Of a stretch of DNA of 6,596 nucleotides, positions 1 through 5,592 are shown in pieces. The notes beneath the pieces are model-generated. The model saw only the letters and a program-made list of their open reading frames with translations, made no database searches and was not told the DNA's origin. The number at the start of each line of letters is the position of its first letter. The first letter of the stretch is position 1. The DNA comes from Betaproteobacteria bacterium (GTDB lineage Bacteria; Pseudomonadota; Gammaproteobacteria; Burkholderiales; Burkholderiaceae_C), in contig VBDL01000130.1 in the NCBI GenBank assembly GCA_005884255.1, positions 6,710 through 13,305 of the forward strand. Reading direction: 5' to 3'. A program made the position numbers and the translations under genes.

Positions 1-811
1 CGAGCTCGGGGATCGAGTAGCTGCAGATCGGGCAGGCGAACTTGCTGCTGAACAAGTGCTCCTTGCCGCCGTCCATCTCCAGCGCGATGGCGCGGCCGTC
101 GGCGATGCGCAGCGCGGCCTCGAAGCTCTCGGCCACGCGCTGCTTCACGTCAGACCGCGTCTTCAGCCGGTCGACGACGACATCGATGTCGTGCTTCTCG
201 GTCTTCTTCAGCTTGGGCAGCTCGTCGAACTCGTGCACCGTGCCGTCGACGCGAAAGCGCACATAGCCTTGCGCCTGCATGTCGGCGAAGAGCTCGGCGA
301 ACTCGCCCTTGCGGTCGCGTACCACCGGCGCCAGCACCATCAGCCGCGTGTCCTCGGGCAGGCCGAGCACCGCGTCGACCATCTGGCCGACGCTTTGCGC
401 ATCCAACGGCAGGTCGTGGTCGGGGCAATATGGCGTGCCGGCGCGTGCATACAGCAGGCGCAGGTAGTCGTGGATCTCGGTGATGGTGCCGACGGTCGAG
501 CGCGGGTTGTGGCTGGTCGCCTTCTGCTCGATGCTGATCGCCGGCGACAGCCCTTCGATCACGTCGACATCGGGCTTGTCCATCAGCTGCAGGAACTGCC
601 GCGCATAGGCCGACAGGCTCTCGACATAGCGGCGCTGCCCTTCGGCATACAGCGTGTCGAAGGCGAGGCTGGACTTGCCCGAGCCGGACAGCCCGGTGAT
701 GACCACCAGCCGCTCGCGCGGCAGGTCGAGATCGATGTTCTTCAGGTTGTGCGTGCGCGCCCCGCGCACGCGGATGGCGGGAGTCTCTGGCGGCAGCTCG
801 GAGCGGGGCAT
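1..811 (-). CDS. uvrA: UvrA, excinuclease ABC subunit A (N-terminal part, cut by window edge)
   Basis: DNA-damage recognition ATPase of nucleotide excision repair; it works in the cytoplasm with UvrB and hands damaged DNA to UvrBC. The minus strand reads from an ATG at 811 to base 1 without a stop, giving 270 residues of a protein usually about 940 or more long. The N-terminus carries the family block RGARTHNLKNI (16-26), the Walker A loop GLSGSGKS (40-47), the AEGQRRYVESLSAYARQFL stretch and SPAISIEQK. The fragment ends at the start of the first zinc module, with the Cys pair CPIC near residues 262-265. The residue after this pair is Ser, where E. coli UvrA has Gly. The start is chosen because the conserved block begins about 15 residues in; no strong ribosome binding site precedes it. 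The upstream minus-strand neighbour is a MOSC gene 43 bases away, with no terminator-like structure between them. No complete LexA box is visible upstream. Identification is near certain. Confidence 0.97.
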   Translation of the reverse strand, partial: MPRSELPPETPAIRVRGARTHNLKNIDLDLPRERLVVITGLSGSGKSSLAFDTLYAEGQRRYVESLSAYARQFLQLMDKPDVDVIEGLSPAISIEQKATSHNPRSTVGTITEIHDYLRLLYARAGTPYCPDHDLPLDAQSVGQMVDAVLGLPEDTRLMVLAPVVRDRKGEFAELFADMQAQGYVRFRVDGTVHEFDELPKLKKTEKHDIDVVVDRLKTRSDVKQRVAESFEAALRIADGRAIALEMDGGKEHLFSSKFACPICSYSIPEL

Positions 812-854
812 CGATGGGTCGGCGAAAGGCAACCGGCCATGATACCGAGACAGG

Positions 855-1427
855 CTACCGGTGCCTGGCCATCTGACTGCGGAAGAGCTCAGGAATGGAG
901 ACCTCGCGCGGGCCGGGAATCAACTCGAATGCCTCGCCGGTGCCGATCGAGCCTGGTTCGCGCACCGCGAGATAGAACCCGCAGTAGCCGGCCTGAGCCA
1001 TCAGCTTGGCCGCCTGCGCGAAACCCATCGCGGCATTGAACTTGTAGCAAGGCTGGCGCGGCGCCGAGACGCTCAGGGAGCACTGCGGAAAGCGCAGCAC
1101 GTCGCCGACCCAGACCTGGCTCTCCAGCAGGCCGGCCAGCGTCAGGTTCTCGCCCATCGTGCCGGGGGCGAGCGGCTCGTCCCACAGCGTGACGCGGGCC
1201 TGCGCGCGCACCGTCTGCCAGAACGCGAAGTGCTCGCTCGGGTAGGCGTACAGCGCCTGCGCCAGCCCGCCATGCACCGACAGGTCGGCCTGCTCGTCGC
1301 CGGCCAGCCCGAGCGCGCGCACGTCGACGCGGCCGGGCGCCGGAGTCTTGGCGATCGCGCTGCGCGTGGTCCGCCCGCCGATCTCGACCTCGCGCGCAAT
1401 GCCGGTGTTGACGCTGAGCAACTGCAT
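855..1427 (-). CDS. MOSC-domain protein, YiiM-like
   Basis: 190-residue soluble protein with a molybdenum cofactor sulfurase C-terminal (MOSC) domain. Known relatives such as E. coli YiiM and YcbX help detoxify N-hydroxylated bases in molybdenum cofactor-dependent fashion. Visible family motifs are LGLAGDEQAD (39-48) followed by VHGG (51-54), YPSEHF (62-67), GENLT (92-96), the VGD turn (107-109) and the conserved cysteine in RQPCYKF (Cys127). These match the order and spacing in E. coli YiiM. The protein stops just after the point where YiiM continues into a C-terminal three-helix region, so it is about 30 residues shorter than YiiM (about 224) and probably lacks most of that region. The ATG at 1427 lies 9 bases after the stop of the upstream substrate-binding protein gene, with a weak G-rich ribosome binding stretch across the junction, so translational coupling is likely. 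Its exact substrate is not shown by the sequence. Confidence 0.9.
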   Translation of the reverse strand: MQLLSVNTGIAREVEIGGRTTRSAIAKTPAPGRVDVRALGLAGDEQADLSVHGGLAQALYAYPSEHFAFWQTVRAQARVTLWDEPLAPGTMGENLTLAGLLESQVWVGDVLRFPQCSLSVSAPRQPCYKFNAAMGFAQAAKLMAQAGYCGFYLAVREPGSIGTGEAFELIPGPREVSIPELFRSQMARHR

Positions 1428-1436
1428 CGTGGGCCC

Positions 1437-2225
1437 CTACAGCGCGGCGCGCACGCCGGGACCGGCGATCGCCGCTTGGCCGCGCGGGCCGGCGAGCCAG
1501 GTGACGAACAGCTTGCCCGACGGATGCTGCCGGCGGAACGCGCGCAGCACCTGGGCATTCAGTTGCAGCCGCGGGTCGCCCTGCACCAGCGCCGCCATGC
1601 CCGGCGCGCCGCCGGCCGCCCAGCGCGTGCGGTCGGTCAGCACATAGCGGCGCTCGCGTGCGGCCAGCGCCAGCTCGTCGCTCTCAGCCGGTTGCATCGG
1701 GCGAAACCATGGCGCCGCCGGCGCGACACGCGCGGCCCGCCACAGCGATTGCTCCAGCAGGTGCGTGCCGCTGCCGCCGCTGTGGCCGAGAAAGGGAATC
1801 GAGCCGGCAGCCAGCAGCGCCAGCGCTGCACTCGCATCGCTGGTGCCGCGCAGCTTGGCCGGATCGCCGGCCTTGCCCTGCACCGGCCCGGCGATGAGGA
1901 ATTCCACTTGCGCCACCGCATGGCGATCGTGGGCGAGGCCCTGCTGTTCCAGCCGTGCTTCGATGTCGGGGGCGAGCGTCACCGACGCATCGAGCTCGCC
2001 GGCCTCGAGCGCATCGAGCAGCCCGGCACTGGCGCCGGGCACCCAATGCAGCGCGAGCCCGGAGTGCGCAAAGAACCCCTTTTCGATGCGAGTGCCTACA
2101 CCGCTGCGCACGAGCAGCTGGTCGATGCCGACCCGCAGGGGGTCGTTGCGGCGTGCTGATGTGGCGTGGCCGAACGGGGCCAGCGCCGCGGCGGCCAGGG
2201 CCAGGCTCAAGTGGCGTCGCTTCAT
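1437..2225 (-). CDS. Exported substrate-binding protein, divergent TupA-like (tungstate/molybdate type)
   Basis: 262-residue periplasmic binding protein. A Sec-type signal is seen: positive MKRRH, a hydrophobic run (6-17), and likely cleavage near residues 20-24. The mature part aligns by eye with TupA-type tungstate-binding proteins: GELDASVTLAPDIEARLEQQG (split here as GELDASV at 76-82 and EARLEQQG at 89-96), FLIAGP (109-114), the diagnostic FLGHSGGSGTH (145-155) before an LW pair (161-162), YVLTDR (194-199), and a C-terminal SGKLFVTWLAGPRGQ stretch (236-250). Family members deliver oxyanion to an ABC permease and ATPase, but neither partner gene is in the window. The N-terminal TTTS-like oxyanion loop of TupA is absent; the matching place reads IDQLLVRSGVG, so the ligand may differ. 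The MOSC gene follows directly, supporting a molybdenum/tungsten theme. The ATG at 2225 is chosen because the signal peptide starts there; the ribosome binding site is poor. Confidence 0.8.
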   Translation of the reverse strand: MKRRHLSLALAAAALAPFGHATSARRNDPLRVGIDQLLVRSGVGTRIEKGFFAHSGLALHWVPGASAGLLDALEAGELDASVTLAPDIEARLEQQGLAHDRHAVAQVEFLIAGPVQGKAGDPAKLRGTSDASAALALLAAGSIPFLGHSGGSGTHLLEQSLWRAARVAPAAPWFRPMQPAESDELALAARERRYVLTDRTRWAAGGAPGMAALVQGDPRLQLNAQVLRAFRRQHPSGKLFVTWLAGPRGQAAIAGPGVRAAL

Positions 2226-2430
2226 CGGGCGATCTTAGCCATGGCCGCCCCGTGAAAATTCCACGGCATCCCGTCATTCCACATCTGCATGAACCCGTAC
2301 GGATGGGTGGTTACGGCGCCATTACACTGCGCGCGACAATGAGCACCGGGTATGTCGGGTGTCGCGCGGCGTGCAGACGCTGAAATCGACTGTAACGAGC
2401 CGCGCATGCTGCCTGCTCCTTGTCGGCAGT

Positions 2431-2488
2431 GCAATTGGGCAAGCCCCGTGGACGATCCGGGACGGTTTACGAGGCTCGCCCAATTCGC
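2431..2488. repeat. Long imperfect inverted repeat upstream of pckG
   Basis: Left arm AATTGGGCAAGCC (2433-2445) and right arm GGCTCGCCCAATT (2473-2485) are complementary over 13 bases with one mismatch. The flanking GC (2431-2432) and GC (2487-2488) add two more pairs past a one-base bulge. Inside, CCGT (2446-2449) can pair with ACGG (2462-2465), and GGA (2450-2452) with TCC (2456-2458). It could act as a folded 5' leader or as two operator sites whose centres are 40 bases, about four helical turns, apart. There is no T-run after it and it precedes a gene rather than following one, so a simple terminator is unlikely. The arms are seen directly; the role is inference. Confidence 0.7.
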
Positions 2489-2494
2489 ATTGAG

Positions 2495-2508
2495 CGAAAA
2501 CGGTTTCG
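2495..2508. promoter_or_regulatory. Palindromic candidate operator (LacI/Cra-like core) before pckG
   Basis: CGAAAACGGTTTCG is a 14-base palindrome with one mismatched pair. Its core fits AAAnCGnTTT, the general form of many LacI-family operators, including those of the sugar-responsive Cra/FruR type. It ends 22 bases before the pckG start codon. A site here could control a gluconeogenic gene, but no regulator of this family is in the window, so the binding protein is unknown. Confidence 0.35.
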
Positions 2509-2521
2509 AACCTTGAACTCT

Positions 2522-2525
2522 GGAG
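2522..2525 (+). promoter_or_regulatory. Ribosome binding site of pckG
   Basis: GGAG lies 5 bases before the ATG at 2531. This decides the start: the same frame is open further upstream to about 2420, but that extension has no such site and does not resemble the family N-terminus. Confidence 0.75.
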
Positions 2526-2530
2526 CTGCC

Positions 2531-4411
2531 ATGAACCGTCCCGCTATGGAGGGCTTGCGCTTGAACGTGCCCGCCTATGTGCAACATGCCCGCCTGATCT
2601 CCTGGGTCGCCGAGATCGCCGCGCTCACCGAGGCCGCCGAGGTCTGCTGGTGCGACGGCAGCGACGACGAATACAAGCGCCTGTGCGCGCAGCTGGTGAA
2701 AGCCGGCACCTTCAAGAAGCTCAACCCCGAGCTGCGCCCGAGCAGCTACCTCGCGTGGAGCGACCCGAGCGACGTGGCGCGCGTCGAGGACCGCACCTTC
2801 ATCTGCAGCCAGAAGAAGGAAGACGCCGGCCCGACCAACAACTGGATGGACCCGGCCGAGATGCGCGCGCTGCTGCAGACCGGCGACAAGGCCCTGTTCC
2901 GCGGCGCCATGCGCGGCCGCACCCTCTACGTCGTGCCGTTCTCGATGGGGCCGCTGGGCTCGCACATCGCGCACATCGGCGTGGAGCTCTCCGACAGCCC
3001 CTACGTGGCGGTGAACATGCGCACGATGACGCGCATGGGCCGCGCGGTGCTCGACGTGCTCGGCGCCGACGGCGACTTCGTGCCCTGCGTGCACACGGTG
3101 GGCGCGCCGCTGCAGCCCGGCCAGAAGGACGTGGCCTGGCCGTGCAACCAGACCAAGTACATCGTCCAGTATCCCGAGACGCGCGAGATCTGGAGCTACG
3201 GCTCCGGCTACGGCGGCAACGCGCTGCTGGGCAAGAAGTGCTTCGCGCTGCGCATCGCCAGCACGATGGGCCGCGGCCAGGGCTGGCTGGCCGAGCACAT
3301 GCTGATCCTCGGCGTGACCAACCCGCAGGGCCGCAAGTACCACGTCGCGGCCGCCTTCCCCAGCTCCTGCGGCAAGACCAACTTCTCGATGCTGGTGCCG
3401 CCCCAGGGCTTCGAGGGCTGGAAGGTCACGACCATCGGCGACGACATCGCGTGGCTGAAGCCGGGCGCCGACGGGCGCCTCTATGCCATCAATCCGGAAG
3501 CCGGCTACTTCGGCGTGGCGCCGGGCACGAACTACAAGACAAATCCGAACTGCATGGATTCGCTGAAGAGCGACGTCATCTTCACCAACGTCGCGCTCAC
3601 CGACGATGGCGACGTCTGGTGGGAAGGCATGACCGATACGCCGCCCGCGCACCTCATCGACTGGCAAGGCAATGACTGGACGCCGGCGATCGCGCAGGCC
3701 AATGCCGTGAACGGCAAGCCGCGGCCCGCCGCGCACCCCAATTCGCGCTTCACGGTGGCCGCCACCAACAACCCGGTGCTCGATGCCGAGTGGGACAACC
3801 CGCAAGGCGTGGCCATCGATGCCTTCATCTTCGGCGGCCGCCGCTCGACCACCGTGCCGCTGGTCACCGAGGCGCGCGACTGGACCGAGGGCGTCTACAT
3901 GGCCGCGACGATGGGCTCCGAGACCACGGCCGCAGCGGCCGGCGCGCAGGGCGTGGTGCGCCGCGATCCGTTCGCGATGCTGCCCTTCTGCGGCTACAAC
4001 ATGAGCGACTACTTCCAGCACTGGCTCGACATGGGCGCCAAGCTGCAGACCGGCGGCGCGGTGTTGCCGAAGATCTACTGCGTCAACTGGTTCCGCAAGG
4101 GCGCCGACGGAAAGTTCGTCTGGCCGGGCTATGGCGAGAACATGCGCGTGCTGCAGTGGATGCTCGAGCGCATCGAGGGCCGCGGCCAGGGCGACGACAA
4201 CGCCTTCGGCATCAGCCCGCGCTATGAGGACCTGCGCTGGGACGGCCTGCCTTTCACGCGCGAGCAGTTCGCCAGCGTGATCGGCGTCGACGGCGCGGCC
4301 TGGGTCGAGGAGCTCAAGCTGCACGACGAGTTGTTCGCGCAGCTGGCGTATCACCTGCCAACGGACCTGTCGCAAGTGAAGACGCGCATCGAGGAGCGGC
4401 TGAGCAAGTAG
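2531..4411 (+). CDS. pckG: Phosphoenolpyruvate carboxykinase, GTP-dependent
   Basis: 626-residue cytoplasmic enzyme converting oxaloacetate and GTP to phosphoenolpyruvate, CO2 and GDP; the first committed step of gluconeogenesis from organic acids, also able to run in the anaplerotic direction. Length fits the GTP class (about 600-620). Visible motifs are VARVEDRTFI near the substrate-binding Arg, the GSGYGGNALLGKKC region with metal and substrate contacts, the P-loop FPSSCGKTN (276-284) with the hyper-reactive Cys280, the kinase-2 metal site GDDIAW (303-308), FIFGGRRS (432-439), the EGVYMAATMGSE stretch, and near the C-terminus FRKGADGKFVWPGYGENMRVL (split: FRKGADGKF then WPGYGENMRVL) of the nucleotide site. 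All key residues appear intact. The start has a good ribosome binding site. A metallophosphoesterase gene begins 10 bases after the stop, so readthrough is likely. A palindrome and a long inverted repeat upstream suggest control, but no regulator can be assigned. Confidence 0.98.
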   Translation: MNRPAMEGLRLNVPAYVQHARLISWVAEIAALTEAAEVCWCDGSDDEYKRLCAQLVKAGTFKKLNPELRPSSYLAWSDPSDVARVEDRTFICSQKKEDAGPTNNWMDPAEMRALLQTGDKALFRGAMRGRTLYVVPFSMGPLGSHIAHIGVELSDSPYVAVNMRTMTRMGRAVLDVLGADGDFVPCVHTVGAPLQPGQKDVAWPCNQTKYIVQYPETREIWSYGSGYGGNALLGKKCFALRIASTMGRGQGWLAEHMLILGVTNPQGRKYHVAAAFPSSCGKTNFSMLVPPQGFEGWKVTTIGDDIAWLKPGADGRLYAINPEAGYFGVAPGTNYKTNPNCMDSLKSDVIFTNVALTDDGDVWWEGMTDTPPAHLIDWQGNDWTPAIAQANAVNGKPRPAAHPNSRFTVAATNNPVLDAEWDNPQGVAIDAFIFGGRRSTTVPLVTEARDWTEGVYMAATMGSETTAAAAGAQGVVRRDPFAMLPFCGYNMSDYFQHWLDMGAKLQTGGAVLPKIYCVNWFRKGADGKFVWPGYGENMRVLQWMLERIEGRGQGDDNAFGISPRYEDLRWDGLPFTREQFASVIGVDGAAWVEELKLHDELFAQLAYHLPTDLSQVKTRIEERLSK

Positions 4412-4421
4412 CATCCGCCGG

Positions 4422-5237
4422 ATGCGATTGCAGTTCCTCTCCGACCTGCACCTCGAAAGCGAGAGCTTCGACGCCGAACCCGCACCCGGCGCCGAGGCAC
4501 TGGTGCTGGGCGGCGACATCGACACGAGCTGGGACGCGCTCTCGCGCTTTCGCGGCTGGCCGGTGCCGGTGCTGATGGTCGCCGGCAACCACGAGTTCGA
4601 CGGCCGCGACATCGAGCTCACGTGGGAGCCGCTGCGCGAGCGCTGCGCCGCGCTCGGCATCGACCTGCTGGAGCAGGACGAGCGCGTGCTCACCGATGCC
4701 GCCGGCCGGCGCATCCGCGTGCTCGGCACCATCCGCTGGTGCGACTTCGATCTCTTCGGCCCCGCGAAGCGCGAGCGCTGCCTGCGTGCCGGCGGCTACT
4801 TCGCGCGCGTGATGCGCTCGCGCATCGAGGGCCGCGAGTTCGACGCCGAAGCGGTGCGCGAAGAAGGCCTGGCCTGCCGCGCCTGGCTCGAAGACCATTT
4901 GCGCGCGCCGCGCGACGACTGCGACGCGACACTGGTGATCACGCATTTCGCACCGAGCCTGCGCAGCGCCGATCCGCGCTTCGGCGCGCAGCCCGGCACC
5001 GCGAGCTTCTGCAATGCCGACGACGACCTGCTGCCGCTGGCCGATGTCTGGCTGCATGGCCATCTGCATTGCAGGCATGACTATCTCGCTGGCAATACCC
5101 GCGTCGTGTGCCAGGCGCGCGGCCTTCAGGCCAAGGGCGAGACAGAAGGCTTCGACCCGTTCAAACTGATCGACGTCTGTCGCCGCCGACGGCAGCGCCT
5201 TCACCAAGCGCATGCTGGCCTACCTCGCCGCGCATGA
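4422..5237 (+). CDS. Calcineurin-like metallophosphoesterase, with an out-of-frame C-terminal tail
   Basis: 271-residue predicted cytoplasmic phosphoesterase with a two-metal site. The motifs are complete and in order: SDLHLE (Asp8, His10), GGDID (Asp32), GNHE (55-58), ITHF (His175) and GHLH (213-216). The substrate cannot be told; the family includes nucleases, phosphodiesterases and protein phosphatases. It starts 10 bases after pckG and has no clear ribosome binding site of its own; coupling to pckG is likely. Family members of this type usually end soon after a motif like the one here at 244-252 (FDPFKLIDV). In this gene the frame continues for 19 more residues rich in Arg (CRRRRQR and onward) with no phosphoesterase character. 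Those bases encode universal stress protein sequence in another frame. The last 26 bases overlap the stress protein gene as counted from its first ATG. The tail probably marks a lost stop or an indel near 5178 rather than a functional extension. Confidence 0.9.
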   Translation: MRLQFLSDLHLESESFDAEPAPGAEALVLGGDIDTSWDALSRFRGWPVPVLMVAGNHEFDGRDIELTWEPLRERCAALGIDLLEQDERVLTDAAGRRIRVLGTIRWCDFDLFGPAKRERCLRAGGYFARVMRSRIEGREFDAEAVREEGLACRAWLEDHLRAPRDDCDATLVITHFAPSLRSADPRFGAQPGTASFCNADDDLLPLADVWLHGHLHCRHDYLAGNTRVVCQARGLQAKGETEGFDPFKLIDVCRRRRQRLHQAHAGLPRRA

Positions 5238-5589
5238 CGAATGGCTCGGTGCGCATCATCAGTACACGGTGGTCCACGTGGTGCGTGAGCTGCCGTCGCG
5301 CGCCGCGGCGGCGCTGGAGAAGGACGTCGTCAAGGGCTACTACGCCGACGAGGCCGAGAAGGTGTTCAAGCCGATCCGCACCTTCTTCGCCAAGCAAGGC
5401 CTCGCCGCCGAGTTCACCGCCAAGGTCGGGCACGCCGGCGAGCACATCGCCGCGCTGGCCGACAAGGGCGGGTTCGACCTGCTGGTGATGGGCTCACATG
5501 GCCATGGCGCGCTCGCCGGCCTGGTGCTCGGCTCGATCATCACGCAGGTGCTCAGCCGCTGCGAAACGCCGGTGCTGATCGTTCGCTGA
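5212..5589 (+). CDS. Universal stress protein (UspA family), 5' end damaged or misread
   Basis: From the first in-frame ATG this gives 125 residues; family members are usually about 140-150. The C-terminal half is typical: DLLVMGSHGHGA and onward fits the ATP-binding pattern G-2X-G-9X-G-S/T (5489-5535), and the protein ends VLIV-R as expected. The first beta strand and the DGS motif, which bind nucleotide in the family, are absent from the ATG form. They are present in the same open frame just upstream (VAADGSAFTKR, 5179-5211), but that frame has no ATG, GTG, TTG or CTG between its stop at 5167-5169 and 5212. Either a base is missing or extra near 5178, or a deletion removed the phosphoesterase stop and this gene's start. 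The AraC gene starts 3 bases after the stop. These proteins act in the cytoplasm in stress survival; the specific role here is unknown. Product identity is sure; whether this copy makes a full domain is not. Confidence 0.85.
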   Translation: MLAYLAAHDEWLGAHHQYTVVHVVRELPSRAAAALEKDVVKGYYADEAEKVFKPIRTFFAKQGLAAEFTAKVGHAGEHIAALADKGGFDLLVMGSHGHGALAGLVLGSIITQVLSRCETPVLIVR

Positions 5590-5592
5590 CAC

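Larger units (their letters stand above)
2226..2530. promoter_or_regulatory. Divergent intergenic control region between the TupA-like gene and pckG
   Basis: This 305-base gap separates two divergent transcription units, so both promoters should lie in it or very near it. It is richer in A+T than the flanking genes. No RNA gene and no convincing protein gene was recognised. No pair of strong sigma-70 boxes stands out: TTACGG (2311-2316) with GACAAT (2335-2340) at 18 bases is a weak plus-strand candidate. Structure is concentrated in the last 100 bases before pckG: a long inverted repeat, a palindrome and a ribosome binding site, each listed separately. A short minus-strand reading frame touching the TupA-like start is described among the findings. 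Confidence 0.7.

Noticed and set aside
838..853. Possible LexA (SOS) box upstream of uvrA
   Set aside because: On the minus strand CTGT is followed after 8 bases by CATG, not ACAG, and the centre is not A/T-rich; only one half-site fits.
56..1039. Plus-strand open frame of 327 codons at the window start
   Set aside because: It is antisense to the well-supported uvrA reading and crosses into the MOSC gene; no motif.
861..2159. Plus-strand open frame of 432 codons across the MOSC and TupA-like genes
   Set aside because: Both minus-strand genes have clear family motifs; this frame is low-complexity Arg/Ala/Gln/His-rich mirror sequence.
2258..2282. Direct repeat ATTCCAC at 2258 and 2276
   Set aside because: Only seven bases, two copies, not near a recognisable promoter; easily chance.
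2295..2302. Perfect palindrome CCGTACGG
   Set aside because: Eight bases are expected by chance in GC-rich DNA and nothing around it extends the symmetry.
2490..2518. Promoter made of TTGAGC (2490-2495) and TTGAAC (2513-2518)
   Set aside because: The downstream box fits TATAAT poorly and the transcript would start on the ribosome binding site.
2420..2530. In-frame N-terminal extension of pckG from about 2420
   Set aside because: The GGAG at 2522-2525 and the family N-terminus both point to the ATG at 2531; the extension overlaps the inverted repeat and palindrome.
2222..4732. Very long open frame (836 codons) on the minus strand across pckG
   Set aside because: It lies antisense to an unmistakable PEP carboxykinase, is rich in Ala, Arg, His and Val as expected from reading GC-rich codons backwards, and shows no recognisable domain.
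4314..5213. Minus-strand open frame of 299 codons opposite the phosphoesterase
   Set aside because: The plus strand carries a full set of metallophosphoesterase motifs; the antisense frame has only composition-driven Ala/Arg/Val sequence.
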